Shown: positions 8,731 through 16,420 of the stretch, piece by piece
How the letters are laid out: each line of letters begins with the position of its first letter
How positions within the stretch are numbered: the stretch's first letter is position 1
DNA from: Corallococcus exercitus
GTDB lineage: Bacteria > Myxococcota > Myxococcia > Myxococcales > Myxococcaceae
Assembly (NCBI RefSeq): GCF_003611585.1
Contig: NZ_RAVW01000039.1
Coordinates: 1 to 34,926, forward strand
Direction of reading: 5' to 3'
DNA: 34,926 nt
Notes under the pieces: model-generated
Databases searched by the model: none
Seen by the model: only the letters and a program-made list of their open reading frames with translations
Told to the model about the DNA's origin: nothing
Translations under genes and position numbers: made by a program

Positions 8731-9000
8731 GGGGCAGAGCTCGGACCGAGGGGGACCCGGACAGGGGTTTTATAATGGCCTCACGTCCCGCGCGGAAGGC
8801 CGCTCGCAGTCCAGACGGCGGGGCGGGACGCGCCTTCCCGGAATGACGCTCCCGCGCGCGACGTTTCAAGAGGTTCCTGCTTCCCGCCTGGGAGGAGGAC
8901 GTCTCCCCACACTGAAAACAGGACAATGCGCGCGGAATGATCGCGTGCATGGGTACGGGGGGACCGGTTAGGATCGCGGACGCGACGGAGGAGCAAGGCG
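8731..9000. other. Intergenic region between divergent GTPase and acetyltransferase genes
   Basis: No gene is supported in these 270 bases. An AT-rich patch at 8766-8777 contains TATAAT on the + strand (8771-8776) and reads TTATAAAA on the - strand, about 40 nt upstream of the GTPase start. It could be the -10 region of the GTPase-kinase operon, but I see no convincing -35 in either direction. The right end holds GGAGGAG just before the acetyltransferase ATG. Confidence 0.4.
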
Positions 9001-9540
9001 ATGACGATGAAGCAGGTGGACCCTGGCGTCGAGGTGGCGGCCCCCACGCCGGTGCTGGATGGAGCGACGCTCCCCAATGATCTGGTGAACGGGGTCAAAT
9101 TCGGTCCGCCCACCGACGAGGACCTCACCACGGTGTCGGCCCTTCGCGCCAACTCCGAGCCCTGGAAGGGGCGGGGGGAGAGCCAGGAGGAGAGCCTCAA
9201 GGCCCTCACCCAGCTCAAGCCCTTTCTCCACGTGGCGCGGATCCAGAACCAGGTGGTGGGCTACGTGACGGTGGAGCGCGACGGCCCGGTGCCGGGCGCG
9301 GCCTACCTGCGCAACATCGTGGTGAAGCCGGAGCTGCGGCGCCAGGGTGTGGGCGAGAAGCTGCTCGACAAGGCGCTGGACGCGGCGCGCGACATGTACC
9401 GCAAGACCATCGCCCTGCGCGTGGATCCGGCGAACGCGCCCGCGGTGGGCTTCTACCGCAAGGCGGGCTTCACCACGGTGGCCACGGTGGTCTCCAAGAA
9501 GTCCGGCAAGCTGCGGCTCCTGATGTCTCGCGAGCTGTAG
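9001..9540 (+). CDS. GNAT-family N-acetyltransferase
   Basis: A 179-residue protein. After a low-similarity N-terminal segment of about 35 residues comes a GNAT fold with the acetyl-CoA pyrophosphate-binding loop RRQGVG (about 113-118), preceded by the strand AYLRNIVVKP. The C-terminal motif B region is ANAPAVGFYRKAGF. Such enzymes transfer acetyl from acetyl-CoA to an amine on a protein or small molecule; the substrate here cannot be told. GGAGGAG precedes the ATG at good spacing. It lies between the divergent GTPase operon and the two PilT-like genes, so a link to motility is possible but unproven. An inverted repeat 31 nt after the stop may end transcription. Confidence 0.88.
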   Translation: MTMKQVDPGVEVAAPTPVLDGATLPNDLVNGVKFGPPTDEDLTTVSALRANSEPWKGRGESQEESLKALTQLKPFLHVARIQNQVVGYVTVERDGPVPGAAYLRNIVVKPELRRQGVGEKLLDKALDAARDMYRKTIALRVDPANAPAVGFYRKAGFTTVATVVSKKSGKLRLLMSREL

Positions 9541-9571
9541 TCCGCCGCACCCCAAACGAACCGGCTGTACC

Positions 9572-9606
9572 CGACGGGAGGGGCCCTCACACGGCCGCTC
9601 CCGTCG
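9572..9606 (+). terminator. Possible terminator hairpin after the acetyltransferase gene
   Basis: Perfect 9-bp inverted repeat CGACGGGAG / CTCCCGTCG with a 17-nt loop, 31 nt after the stop codon. There is no T-tract, as is common in high-GC genomes, so termination efficiency is uncertain. Confidence 0.45.
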
Positions 9607-9718
9607 TGCGTTGGGGGACATGCCCCCAGGATGACCTGGGACGCGGCGGTCGACTATCCTCGGCGGAGTTTCCACCCCGCCGGGCCTGACGCACGGCAGC
9701 GGTGGGGCCTCCCCCTGA

Positions 9719-11635
9719 ATGAAACCGCTCGCAGAGCTGCTGCGTCATCTGTCGCGTCCCGGAATCACCGAGCTGGCCCTGGCCAGCGGCCGTCCTCCGA
9801 TGGCGCGCGGCGCCACCGGCTACGAGCCCGTCGATCCCGGCGCCCTCTCCACCGATGATCTCGTGAAGGCCCTCCAGGCGATGGTGGGCATGGCGCGGGC
9901 GTCCACGGTGTCGGAGACGCCGGTGCAGTGGACGGTGAACGCCACCGGCCTGGGTTCCATCTCCATCGCGGCGGTGCGCCGGGGCGAGCTGATGAACGTG
10001 CGCCTCACGCGAGGCGCGGAGGGTGCGGCGCAGGCCGCGGCTCCAGCGGCGGCGGCTCCCGCAGCGGCGGCTGCCGCGCCCACGCGCACGCCCTACGCGG
10101 GAGTGCCGGCGGTGGCCGCGCCCGCGCCCGCTCGGACGTCCACGGTGGAGACGGCCGCGCGAGCCGCGCAGCCCGGTGGGTTCAGCGCCGTGGATGCGGC
10201 CCGTACGGGCCAGGCGGGAGGCATGGCCTCGGCAGGCGCCGCCGCGCGGGGTGTTCCCGGCGCCGCGGTCGCATCGCCCCAAACGGGCGCGGCTTCCGCG
10301 TACGGCGGTGCGGGCGCGGCCGGATACTCGGGTGCTGCCCACGCCGGTGTTGCTGCTCACGCCGGTGCTGCTACCCACGCGGGTGCTGCTGCCCACGCGG
10401 GCGCGGCGGCCCATCCGGCCGCCCACCCGAATCCCCCCGCGCGGGTCATCCCCATCTCGCGCACGACCTCCGCTCCGGGCCGCGACCTGACCGTGCTGCT
10501 GGAGCAGGCGCGCAGCATGCTCGCCAGCGACCTGCACCTGGTGGCGGGACGGCCTCCGCTGCTGCGCATCGCCGGGGAGCTGCTGCCCCAGGACACGCCG
10601 CTGTCACCGGAGACGGTGGAGCGGCTGCTGCTGCCCATCATCCCGGAGCGGCTGCGGCACGTGCTGGAGAAGGACGGCAGCGTGGACTTCGCGCTGGACT
10701 CCGAGGACACCGGCCGCTTCCGCGTCAACGTGGGCCGCCAGCGCACGGGCCTCAAGGGCACCTTCCGCCTCATCGCCCGGGAGATCCCCACCCTGGAGTC
10801 GCTGGGCCTGCCCGCGGACATCGCCAAGGCCACGCACCACCACCAGGGCCTCATCGTGCTCACCGGCCCGTCCGGCCACGGCAAGACGAGCACCCTCGCG
10901 GCGCTGGTGGACATCATCAACCGCGAGACGACGCACCACGTGCTCACCGTGGAGGATCCGGTGGAGTACGTGCACCCGCGCAAGCGCGCCCTCATCAGCC
11001 AGCGCGAGGTGGGCACCAACACGCGCACCTTCGCCAGCGCCCTCAAGGGCAGCCTCCGCGAGGACCCGGACGTCATCGTCGTGGGCGAGTTGCGCGACAC
11101 GGAGACGGTGCGCATGGCGCTCGCCGCCAGCGAGACGGGCCACCTGCTCATCAGCACCATGAACACGCCCAGCGCGGCGAAGACCATCGACCGGCTCATC
11201 GACCTCTTCCCGCCGGGAGACCAGCAGCAGGTGCGGCTGTCGCTCTCCAGCGGCCTGCGCCTCATCGTCAGCCAGCGGCTGATGCCCAGCGCGGACGGCA
11301 AGTCCATGGTCGCCGCCGCCGAGGTGCTCACCGGCTCCGTGGCCCTGGGCAACCTCATCCGCGACAACAAGACGTATCAAATCCCCTCCCTCCAGCAGCG
11401 CGGCAAGTCGCTGGGCATCATCCGCTTCGAGGACTCGCTCTCGGACCTGGCGCGCTCCGGCAAGGCGACGCTGGAGACCGTGAAGGGCTTCGCGGAGAAC
11501 CCGGACGAAATCGAGGCCATGGTGACGGGCAGGAGGCCCGGCGCCGCTCCCACCGTGTCCCCGCCAGCCTCCGCCCAGGAGGGCGCGCGGATGCTGTCCA
11601 AGGTGGGCTCACTGCTTGGCAAGAAGGGCGCCTGA
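9719..11635 (+). CDS. PilT-like type IV pilus retraction ATPase paralogue with duplicated N-terminal domain
   Basis: A 638-residue protein, far longer than PilT (about 350). Residues 1-100 resemble a decayed copy of the PilT N-terminal domain (ITELALASGRPPMARGATG). An Ala-rich linker follows (about 100-257) with 6-residue A-A-H-A-G-x repeats at 206-235. A complete PilT module comes next: ASDLHLVAGRPPLLRIAGE (second N domain), Walker A GPSGHGKT (383-390), VEDPVEY, SQREVG, Asp box EDPDVIVVGELRD (449-460) and the C-terminal NLIRDNKTYQIPS. In the His box the first histidine (H475, ETGH) is kept but the second is Asn (N482 in MNTPSA). The Asp box is intact. It is followed 1 nt later by a second PilT paralogue. 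A direct role in pilus retraction is not certain. Confidence 0.9.
   Translation: MKPLAELLRHLSRPGITELALASGRPPMARGATGYEPVDPGALSTDDLVKALQAMVGMARASTVSETPVQWTVNATGLGSISIAAVRRGELMNVRLTRGAEGAAQAAAPAAAAPAAAAAAPTRTPYAGVPAVAAPAPARTSTVETAARAAQPGGFSAVDAARTGQAGGMASAGAAARGVPGAAVASPQTGAASAYGGAGAAGYSGAAHAGVAAHAGAATHAGAAAHAGAAAHPAAHPNPPARVIPISRTTSAPGRDLTVLLEQARSMLASDLHLVAGRPPLLRIAGELLPQDTPLSPETVERLLLPIIPERLRHVLEKDGSVDFALDSEDTGRFRVNVGRQRTGLKGTFRLIAREIPTLESLGLPADIAKATHHHQGLIVLTGPSGHGKTSTLAALVDIINRETTHHVLTVEDPVEYVHPRKRALISQREVGTNTRTFASALKGSLREDPDVIVVGELRDTETVRMALAASETGHLLISTMNTPSAAKTIDRLIDLFPPGDQQQVRLSLSSGLRLIVSQRLMPSADGKSMVAAAEVLTGSVALGNLIRDNKTYQIPSLQQRGKSLGIIRFEDSLSDLARSGKATLETVKGFAENPDEIEAMVTGRRPGAAPTVSPPASAQEGARMLSKVGSLLGKKGA
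10334..10423 (+). repeat. 18-bp tandem repeats encoding A-A-H-A-G-x in the PilT-like linker
   Basis: Five consecutive 18-bp units (10334, 10352, 10370, 10388, 10406) in frame with the ATPase, encoding A-A-H-A-G-V, A-A-H-A-G-A, A-T-H-A-G-A, A-A-H-A-G-A and a degenerate A-A-H-P-A-A. The units differ at only a few bases, which suggests recent slippage expansion and possible length variation between strains. The period keeps the reading frame. Confidence 0.85.
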
Positions 11636-11636
11636 C

Positions 11637-12743
11637 ATGACGGACACCCCTCGCATCGCGACCTGGTTCGACGTGCTGCTGGACAGGAAGGGCAGCGACC
11701 TGCACCTGGGCGTGGGCTACCCGCCCCTGGGCCGCATCCGCGGCGAGCTCGTGCCATTACGAGACGAGCCCCTCACCTCCGAGGAGCTGGAGTCGCTGCT
11801 CTTTGAAATCTGCTCGCCCGAACAGAAGCGGCAGATCACCGAGGAGCTGGACCTGGACTTCGCCTACGGCTACGGCACCAAGGCCCGCTTCCGCGCGAAC
11901 TACTTCTACAAGATGACCGGCATTGGCGCGGTGTTCCGCACCATCCCCAGCAAGGTGCTGACGCTGGAGGACCTGAAGACGCCGGAGGTGGTGCGCAAGC
12001 TGGCGGACCGCCGCAGCGGCCTGGTGCTGGTGACGGGCCCCACGGGCTCAGGCAAGTCCACGACGCTCGCGGGGATGATCAACCACATCAACAAGACGCG
12101 CGCGTCGCACGTGCTCACCATCGAGGATCCGGTGGAGTTCGTGCACGAATCGCTCAAGGCCCAGGTCACCCACCGCGAGGTGGGCCCGCACGCCTCCAGC
12201 TTCGCCACCGCCATCCGCTCCGCCGGCCGCGAGGACCCCAACGTCATCCTCATCGGCGAGCTTCGCACCAACGAGACCATGAAGCTGGCGCTCCAGCTGG
12301 CCAGCTTCGGCGTGCTCGTCTTCGCCACGGTGCACACCAACAGCGCCCCCGCCACCATCGACCGCATCATCAACGCCTTCCCCGCGGACGAGCAGGGCCA
12401 GGTGCGCGGCATGCTCGCGGAGTCCCTGGCCGGCATCGTCGCCCAGCAGCTCATCAAGACCGCGGACGGCAAGGGCCGCGTCGCCGCGCTCGAAATCCTG
12501 GTGGGCGGTCCCGCCATCGCCGCGATGATCCGCGAGGGCAAGGTGTTTCAGATCGCCTCCAAGATGCAGGCCGGCCAGAGCCAGGGCATGCAGACCCTGG
12601 ACATGCACCTGGAGCGGCTGGTGAAGGACGACGTCATCGTCCCGGAAGCCGCCCTGGAGAAAGCCCAGGACAAGGAGAATTTCGTGAAGGTCATCCAGCG
12701 GCTGAAGCCGGACTGGCAGGTGCCGGAGACGCTGAAGGCCTGA
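11637..12743 (+). CDS. PilT-like type IV pilus ATPase paralogue with altered Asp and His boxes
   Basis: A 368-residue protein of normal PilT size. It has the N-terminal GSDLHLGVGYPPLGRIRGE, Walker A GPTGSGKST (K140), TIEDPVEFVHE, THREVG, the HTNSAPATIDRIINAFP segment and the C-terminal AAMIREGKVFQIAS. The Asp box reads EDPNVILIGELRT: Asn replaces the first Asp (202) and Thr the last (211), while the catalytic Glu (E208) remains. In the His box the first histidine is Val (V226) and the second is kept (H233), the reverse of the upstream paralogue. The ATG at 11637 lies 1 nt after the upstream stop, with AAGAAGG as ribosome-binding site, so the two are surely co-translated. This suggests a mixed hexamer (inference). 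Confidence 0.92.
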   Translation: MTDTPRIATWFDVLLDRKGSDLHLGVGYPPLGRIRGELVPLRDEPLTSEELESLLFEICSPEQKRQITEELDLDFAYGYGTKARFRANYFYKMTGIGAVFRTIPSKVLTLEDLKTPEVVRKLADRRSGLVLVTGPTGSGKSTTLAGMINHINKTRASHVLTIEDPVEFVHESLKAQVTHREVGPHASSFATAIRSAGREDPNVILIGELRTNETMKLALQLASFGVLVFATVHTNSAPATIDRIINAFPADEQGQVRGMLAESLAGIVAQQLIKTADGKGRVAALEILVGGPAIAAMIREGKVFQIASKMQAGQSQGMQTLDMHLERLVKDDVIVPEAALEKAQDKENFVKVIQRLKPDWQVPETLKA

Positions 12744-12760
12744 GCCGAACCCCCTCGGGA

Positions 12761-12782
12761 GGTGAAGGAATTTGCATTCACC
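12761..12782 (+). terminator. Imperfect inverted repeat after the PilT-like pair
   Basis: GGTGAA / TTCACC arms separated by 10 nt, 17 nt after the stop of the second ATPase. It is short and has no T-tract; it may be a weak terminator or part of the promoter region of the next gene. Confidence 0.25.
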
Positions 12783-12863
12783 CCCCGACTTCGCGTTTGT
12801 TCGGGAGTGAACGTGGACCCGCCCACCGGGGCGGAGGCCCACACTACTTCCGAGGGGGAAGTC

Positions 12864-13283
12864 ATGGATCAGCAGCAGCTTGAGATGATGCAGCAGATGC
12901 AGGAGCAGCAGTCGGCGGGCCCGGGTCCGCTGTTCTGGATCTTCTACCTGGCCTTCATCGGCCTGATCGTCGCGGGCCTGTGGAAGACGTTCGCCAAGGC
13001 GGGCGAGCCCGGGTGGGCGGCCATCGTGCCCTTCTACAACATCTACGTGATGACCAAGATTGTCGGCCGCCCGGCGTGGTGGGTGGTGCTGGCCATCCTG
13101 CCGTGCGTGAACATCATCGCGCTGTTCATCATCGGCATCGACATGGCGAAGTCCTTCGGCAAGGGCGTGGGCTTCGGCATCGGCCTGGCGCTGCTCGGCC
13201 CGGTCTTCTACGCCATCCTCGGCTTCGGCGACGCGCAGTACCAGGGCCCCGCCGCCGCCGCCGGTGGCGCGTCCCCGGCGTAG
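12864..13283 (+). CDS. Small membrane protein, DUF5684-like
   Basis: A 139-residue protein. A short Gln/Met-rich N terminus (MDQQQLEMMQQMQEQQ) is followed by three or four hydrophobic segments with the pattern FAKAGEPGWAAIVPFYN, GRPAWWVVLAILPCVN and ALFIIGIDMAKSFGKG, typical of DUF5684 proteins of unknown function. The Ala-rich tail is probably cytoplasmic. The ATG at 12864 follows GAGGGGGAAG at good spacing; an in-frame ATG-less extension upstream (from 12762) is not supported by composition. It is separated from the PilT pair by 120 nt and followed by hairpins, so it is likely its own transcript. Confidence 0.8.
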   Translation: MDQQQLEMMQQMQEQQSAGPGPLFWIFYLAFIGLIVAGLWKTFAKAGEPGWAAIVPFYNIYVMTKIVGRPAWWVVLAILPCVNIIALFIIGIDMAKSFGKGVGFGIGLALLGPVFYAILGFGDAQYQGPAAAAGGASPA

Positions 13284-13290
13284 TCGTCCC

Positions 13291-13308
13291 CACGGCCTTC
13301 CGGCCGTG
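13291..13308 (+). terminator. Terminator-like hairpin after the DUF5684-like gene
   Basis: Perfect 7-bp stem CACGGCC / GGCCGTG with loop TTCC, 7 nt after the stop codon. A second, longer imperfect hairpin follows (AACGGCGG near 13309 with CACCGCCGTT at 13342-13351). No clear T-tract. Confidence 0.5.
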
Positions 13309-13392
13309 AACGGCGGCGGTGGAGTGGCCTTCCGGTCGCTTCACCGCCGTTCGTGTTTCGGGGCTCCCCTCGCTTCGGGTAGAGCCCGGCCC

Positions 13393-14433
13393 ATGGCTTC
13401 CGCTCCCCACCGCTTCCGTGTCCTCGCCCTGGCGCTGCTCGTCTCCACGGCCTGTGGTTCGCGGGGCTGTTCGCAGGCGCCTGGACCGCTCGTGTACGTG
13501 AGCAACGAGGGCTCCGACGACCTCTCCGTCATCGACGCGTCCACGAACCGCGTCATCGCCACCATCCCCGTGGGCAAGCGGCCCCGGGGCCTGCGCCTGT
13601 CCGCGGACGGCCAGCGGCTCTACGTGGCGGTGAGCGGCTCCATGCGGGCGCCCCCGGGCGTGGACGAGGACACCCTGCCCCCGCCGGACCGGACCGCGGA
13701 CGGCATCGCGCTGGTGGACACGAGGACGCGCCAGGTGCTGCGGGTGCTGGAGAGCGGGGACGACCCCGAGTCCTTCGACGTGTCCCCGGACGGCCAGCGC
13801 CTCTACGTCTCCAACGAGGACGCCGCGCGAGCGTCCGTGGTGGACGTGGCCACCGGCAAGGTGACGCACGCGGTGCCCGTGGGCGGAGAGCCCGAGGGCG
13901 TCACGCTGCGCCCGGACGGCCGCTTCGCCTGGGTCACCAGCGAGGAGGACCACCACGTCTACGTCATCGACACCGGCACGCAGGCGGTGGTGGCGCGCAT
14001 CCCCGTGGGCGGCCGTCCGCGCGCGGTGGCCTTCACGCCGGACGGCGCGTGGGCCTTCGTCACCGCGGAGCAGGGCCGCACCGTCACCCGCGTGGACGCG
14101 AATACGCACCAGTCCAAGGGCACGCTGACCTTCCCGGAGACAGGCGCGAAGCCCATGGGCGCGGTGGTGTCCCCGGACGGCCGCACGCTGTACGTCACCA
14201 CCGGGCGCGGCAAGGCGCTGGCCGTCATCGACGTGGCGGACTGGAAGGTGCTGCGCACCGTGCAGGACGTGGGCGAGCGCCCCTGGGGCGTGGGCATCAC
14301 GCCGGACGGCAAGCGGCTCTACACCGCCAACGGCCCCTCCAACGACGTCTCCGTCATCGACCCCGCGACGGGTCAGGTCCTCACGCGCATCCCCGTGGGC
14401 ACGCTGCCCTGGGGCATCGCCGTTTCACGCTGA
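13393..14433 (+). CDS. YVTN-type seven-bladed beta-propeller lipoprotein
   Basis: A 346-residue protein. A signal sequence ends at a lipobox-like VSTAC (Cys about 21). The rest is a beta-propeller built of about seven repeats, each with a VIDxxTxxVxxxIPVG strand and a PDGxxLYV turn; six such PDG/ADG turns are visible and the C-terminal GIAVSR closes the ring. YVTN propellers of this kind are often encoded beside PQQ-dependent dehydrogenases, and such a gene lies 132 nt downstream on the same strand. No enzymatic residues are recognisable, so a scaffold or binding role in the envelope is more likely. The ATG at 13393 is chosen because it begins the signal peptide; upstream codons overlap the hairpin region. 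Confidence 0.88.
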   Translation: MASAPHRFRVLALALLVSTACGSRGCSQAPGPLVYVSNEGSDDLSVIDASTNRVIATIPVGKRPRGLRLSADGQRLYVAVSGSMRAPPGVDEDTLPPPDRTADGIALVDTRTRQVLRVLESGDDPESFDVSPDGQRLYVSNEDAARASVVDVATGKVTHAVPVGGEPEGVTLRPDGRFAWVTSEEDHHVYVIDTGTQAVVARIPVGGRPRAVAFTPDGAWAFVTAEQGRTVTRVDANTHQSKGTLTFPETGAKPMGAVVSPDGRTLYVTTGRGKALAVIDVADWKVLRTVQDVGERPWGVGITPDGKRLYTANGPSNDVSVIDPATGQVLTRIPVGTLPWGIAVSR

Positions 14434-14443
14434 GAGCAGGGAC

Positions 14444-14457
14444 TGGACCCGGGTCCA
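14444..14457. promoter_or_regulatory. 14-bp perfect palindrome upstream of the PQQ dehydrogenase gene
   Basis: TGGACCC/GGGTCCA, 109 nt before the dehydrogenase ATG and 10 nt after the propeller stop. Its core GACCCGGGTC occurs again beside the promoter of the small lipoprotein gene (29312-29321). It could be an operator or just a short hairpin. Confidence 0.35.
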
Positions 14458-14565
14458 AGGCCTCCGTCGAGCGGTGGACATCGTGTCGGCCCGCAATCGC
14501 GTGTCCAACGGCTCACGGCACACCTGCCGCGACAAACCCCCAGGGTTGCCTAGGGTGTCGCGTCT

Positions 14566-16413
14566 ATGTCGTACCGAAGCCGCCTGCCACCGCTGGTCCT
14601 CGCCGGTCTGTTCCTCCTGACACCGGGTTGCAAGAAGGAGGGTGGCGCTCACCCGTCCTCCGCCCAGGCCTCCAGCAATCTGCCCGCCGGGACGACGAAG
14701 CCGGACGCGTCGAAGCTGGCGGAGGATGACGGCCAGTGGCTCACGGCGTCCAAGGATGCGGCCAACACGCGCTACAGCCGGCTCAAGGACATCCACGCGG
14801 GCAACGTGAAGGACCTGAAGCTCGCGTGGACGTGGTCCACGGGGCTGGTGCGCGGGCATGAGGCGGCGCCGCTGGTGGTGGGCGGCACGATGTACGTCGT
14901 CACGCCCTACCCCAACCGGCTGGTGGCGCTGGACCTGACGAAGGAGGGCGCGCCGGTGAAGTGGACGTACGAACCGGCGCCCTCGCCCTCGGCCCAGGGC
15001 GTGGCGTGCTGCGACGTCGTCAACCGGGGCGCGGCGTACGCGGACGGGCGCCTCTTCTACAACACGCTGGACGCGCACACGGTCGCGGTGGACGCCCAGA
15101 CGGGCAAGGAGCTGTGGAAGACGAAGCTGGGCGACATCAACAAGGGCGAGACCATGACCATGGCGCCCCTGGTGGTGCGCGACCGGGTCATCGTGGGCAA
15201 CAGCGGCGGAGAGATGGGCGTGCGCGGCTGGGCCGCCGGCCTGGACACGAAGACGGGCGCCATCGCGTGGCGCGCGATGAGCACGGGCCCGGACGCGGAC
15301 GTGCTCATCGGGCCCCACTTCAAGCCCTTCTACGCCTCCGACCAGGGCAAGGACCTGGGCGTGCGCACCTGGCCCCCGGACCAGTGGAAGATTGGCGGCG
15401 GCAGCGTGTGGGGCTGGGTGTCGTACGACGCCGCGCTGGACCTGGTGTTCTACGGCACCGGCAACCCCGGCCCGTGGAACCCGGACCAGCGGCCCGGGGA
15501 CAACAAGTGGACGTGCGGCATCTTCGCGCGCCGGCCCTCCACGGGTGAGGCCGTCTGGTTCTACCAGTGGAGCCCTCACGACCTGTACGACCACGACGGC
15601 ATCAACGAGTCCATCGTCGCGGACCTCACCGTGGACGGGAAGCCGCGCCAGGTGCTCATCCACCCCGGGCGCACCGGCTACGTCTACGTGCTGGACCGCG
15701 CGACGGGACAGGTGCTGTCCGCCACGCCCTTCGGCCACATCACCACCAGCACGGGCGTGGACCTGAAGACGGGGCGCCTGCAGCCGGTGCCGGGCATGGA
15801 GACGGGCTTCGACAAGACCATTCGTGGCATCTGCCCCGCGGCGCCGGGGTCCAAGGACTGGTCGCCCTCCGCGTTCAACCCGGAGACGGGGATGCTCTAC
15901 ATCCCCGGCAACAACCTGTGCGAGGACGCGCAGGGCTACGAGGCCAACTACATCGCGGGCACGCCCTACGTGGGCATGAACACGAAGATGTACGCGGGCC
16001 CGGGCGGCAACCGGGGCGAGTTCATCGGCTGGGACGTGGCCGCTGGCAAGAAGGTCTTCGGCATCCCGGAGAAGTTCCCGGTGTGGAGCGGCGTCGTCGT
16101 CACCGCGGGCGACGTGGCCTTCTACGGAACGATGGACGGCTGGTTCAAGGCCGTGCACGCGCGCACGGGCCAGGAGCTGTGGAAGTTCAAGGTGGGGAGC
16201 GGAATCATCGGCCAGCCCATCACCTTCCGCGGTCCGGACGGGAAGCAGTACGTGTCCGTGCTCTCCGGCGTGGGCGGCTGGGCGGGCGCCATCGTCTCCG
16301 GCGAGCTGGACCCGCGCGACGACAACATCGCCCTGGGCTTCGGCGGCGCCATGAAGGACCTGCCGCAGAACACCACCCGCGGCGGCATGCTCTACACCTT
16401 CGCCCTGCCCTGA
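14566..16413 (+). CDS. Lipoprotein PQQ-dependent alcohol dehydrogenase with lanthanide-type active site (XoxF-like)
   Basis: A 615-residue quinoprotein of the methanol/ethanol dehydrogenase family, which oxidises alcohols in the periplasm and passes electrons to cytochrome c. Visible features are the W-motif propeller repeats, the vicinal disulfide C148-C149 (GVACCD), the metal/PQQ ligands E216 (GGEMGVRG) and N300 (GTGNPGPWN), and the catalytic D342 in SPHDLYDHDGINE. The second Asp two residues later (D344) is the signature of lanthanide-dependent enzymes; Ca-dependent MxaF has Ala there. Unusually, the N terminus has a lipobox-like LTPGC (Cys22) instead of a cleavable soluble-export signal, so it is probably membrane-anchored. 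No small MxaI-type subunit gene is present. The gene begins a tight cluster ending in caa3 oxidase. The substrate is unknown. Confidence 0.93.
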   Translation: MSYRSRLPPLVLAGLFLLTPGCKKEGGAHPSSAQASSNLPAGTTKPDASKLAEDDGQWLTASKDAANTRYSRLKDIHAGNVKDLKLAWTWSTGLVRGHEAAPLVVGGTMYVVTPYPNRLVALDLTKEGAPVKWTYEPAPSPSAQGVACCDVVNRGAAYADGRLFYNTLDAHTVAVDAQTGKELWKTKLGDINKGETMTMAPLVVRDRVIVGNSGGEMGVRGWAAGLDTKTGAIAWRAMSTGPDADVLIGPHFKPFYASDQGKDLGVRTWPPDQWKIGGGSVWGWVSYDAALDLVFYGTGNPGPWNPDQRPGDNKWTCGIFARRPSTGEAVWFYQWSPHDLYDHDGINESIVADLTVDGKPRQVLIHPGRTGYVYVLDRATGQVLSATPFGHITTSTGVDLKTGRLQPVPGMETGFDKTIRGICPAAPGSKDWSPSAFNPETGMLYIPGNNLCEDAQGYEANYIAGTPYVGMNTKMYAGPGGNRGEFIGWDVAAGKKVFGIPEKFPVWSGVVVTAGDVAFYGTMDGWFKAVHARTGQELWKFKVGSGIIGQPITFRGPDGKQYVSVLSGVGGWAGAIVSGELDPRDDNIALGFGGAMKDLPQNTTRGGMLYTFALP

Positions 16414-16420
16414 GCCTCCA

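Noticed and set aside
8771-8776. Perfect TATAAT on the + strand as promoter of the acetyltransferase gene.
   Set aside because: There is no -35 at 15-19 nt and the gene starts 225 nt away. It may serve the opposite strand instead.
10023-10490. Small Arg/Pro-rich + strand frame inside the PilT-like gene, considered as a nested basic protein gene.
   Set aside because: It arises from the Ala-rich linker read in another frame. There is no ribosome-binding site and no motif.
12755-12780. Possible sigma-54 promoter (GG ... TTGCA) before the DUF5684-like gene.
   Set aside because: The spacing between GG and GC is one base too long and the -24 box does not match.
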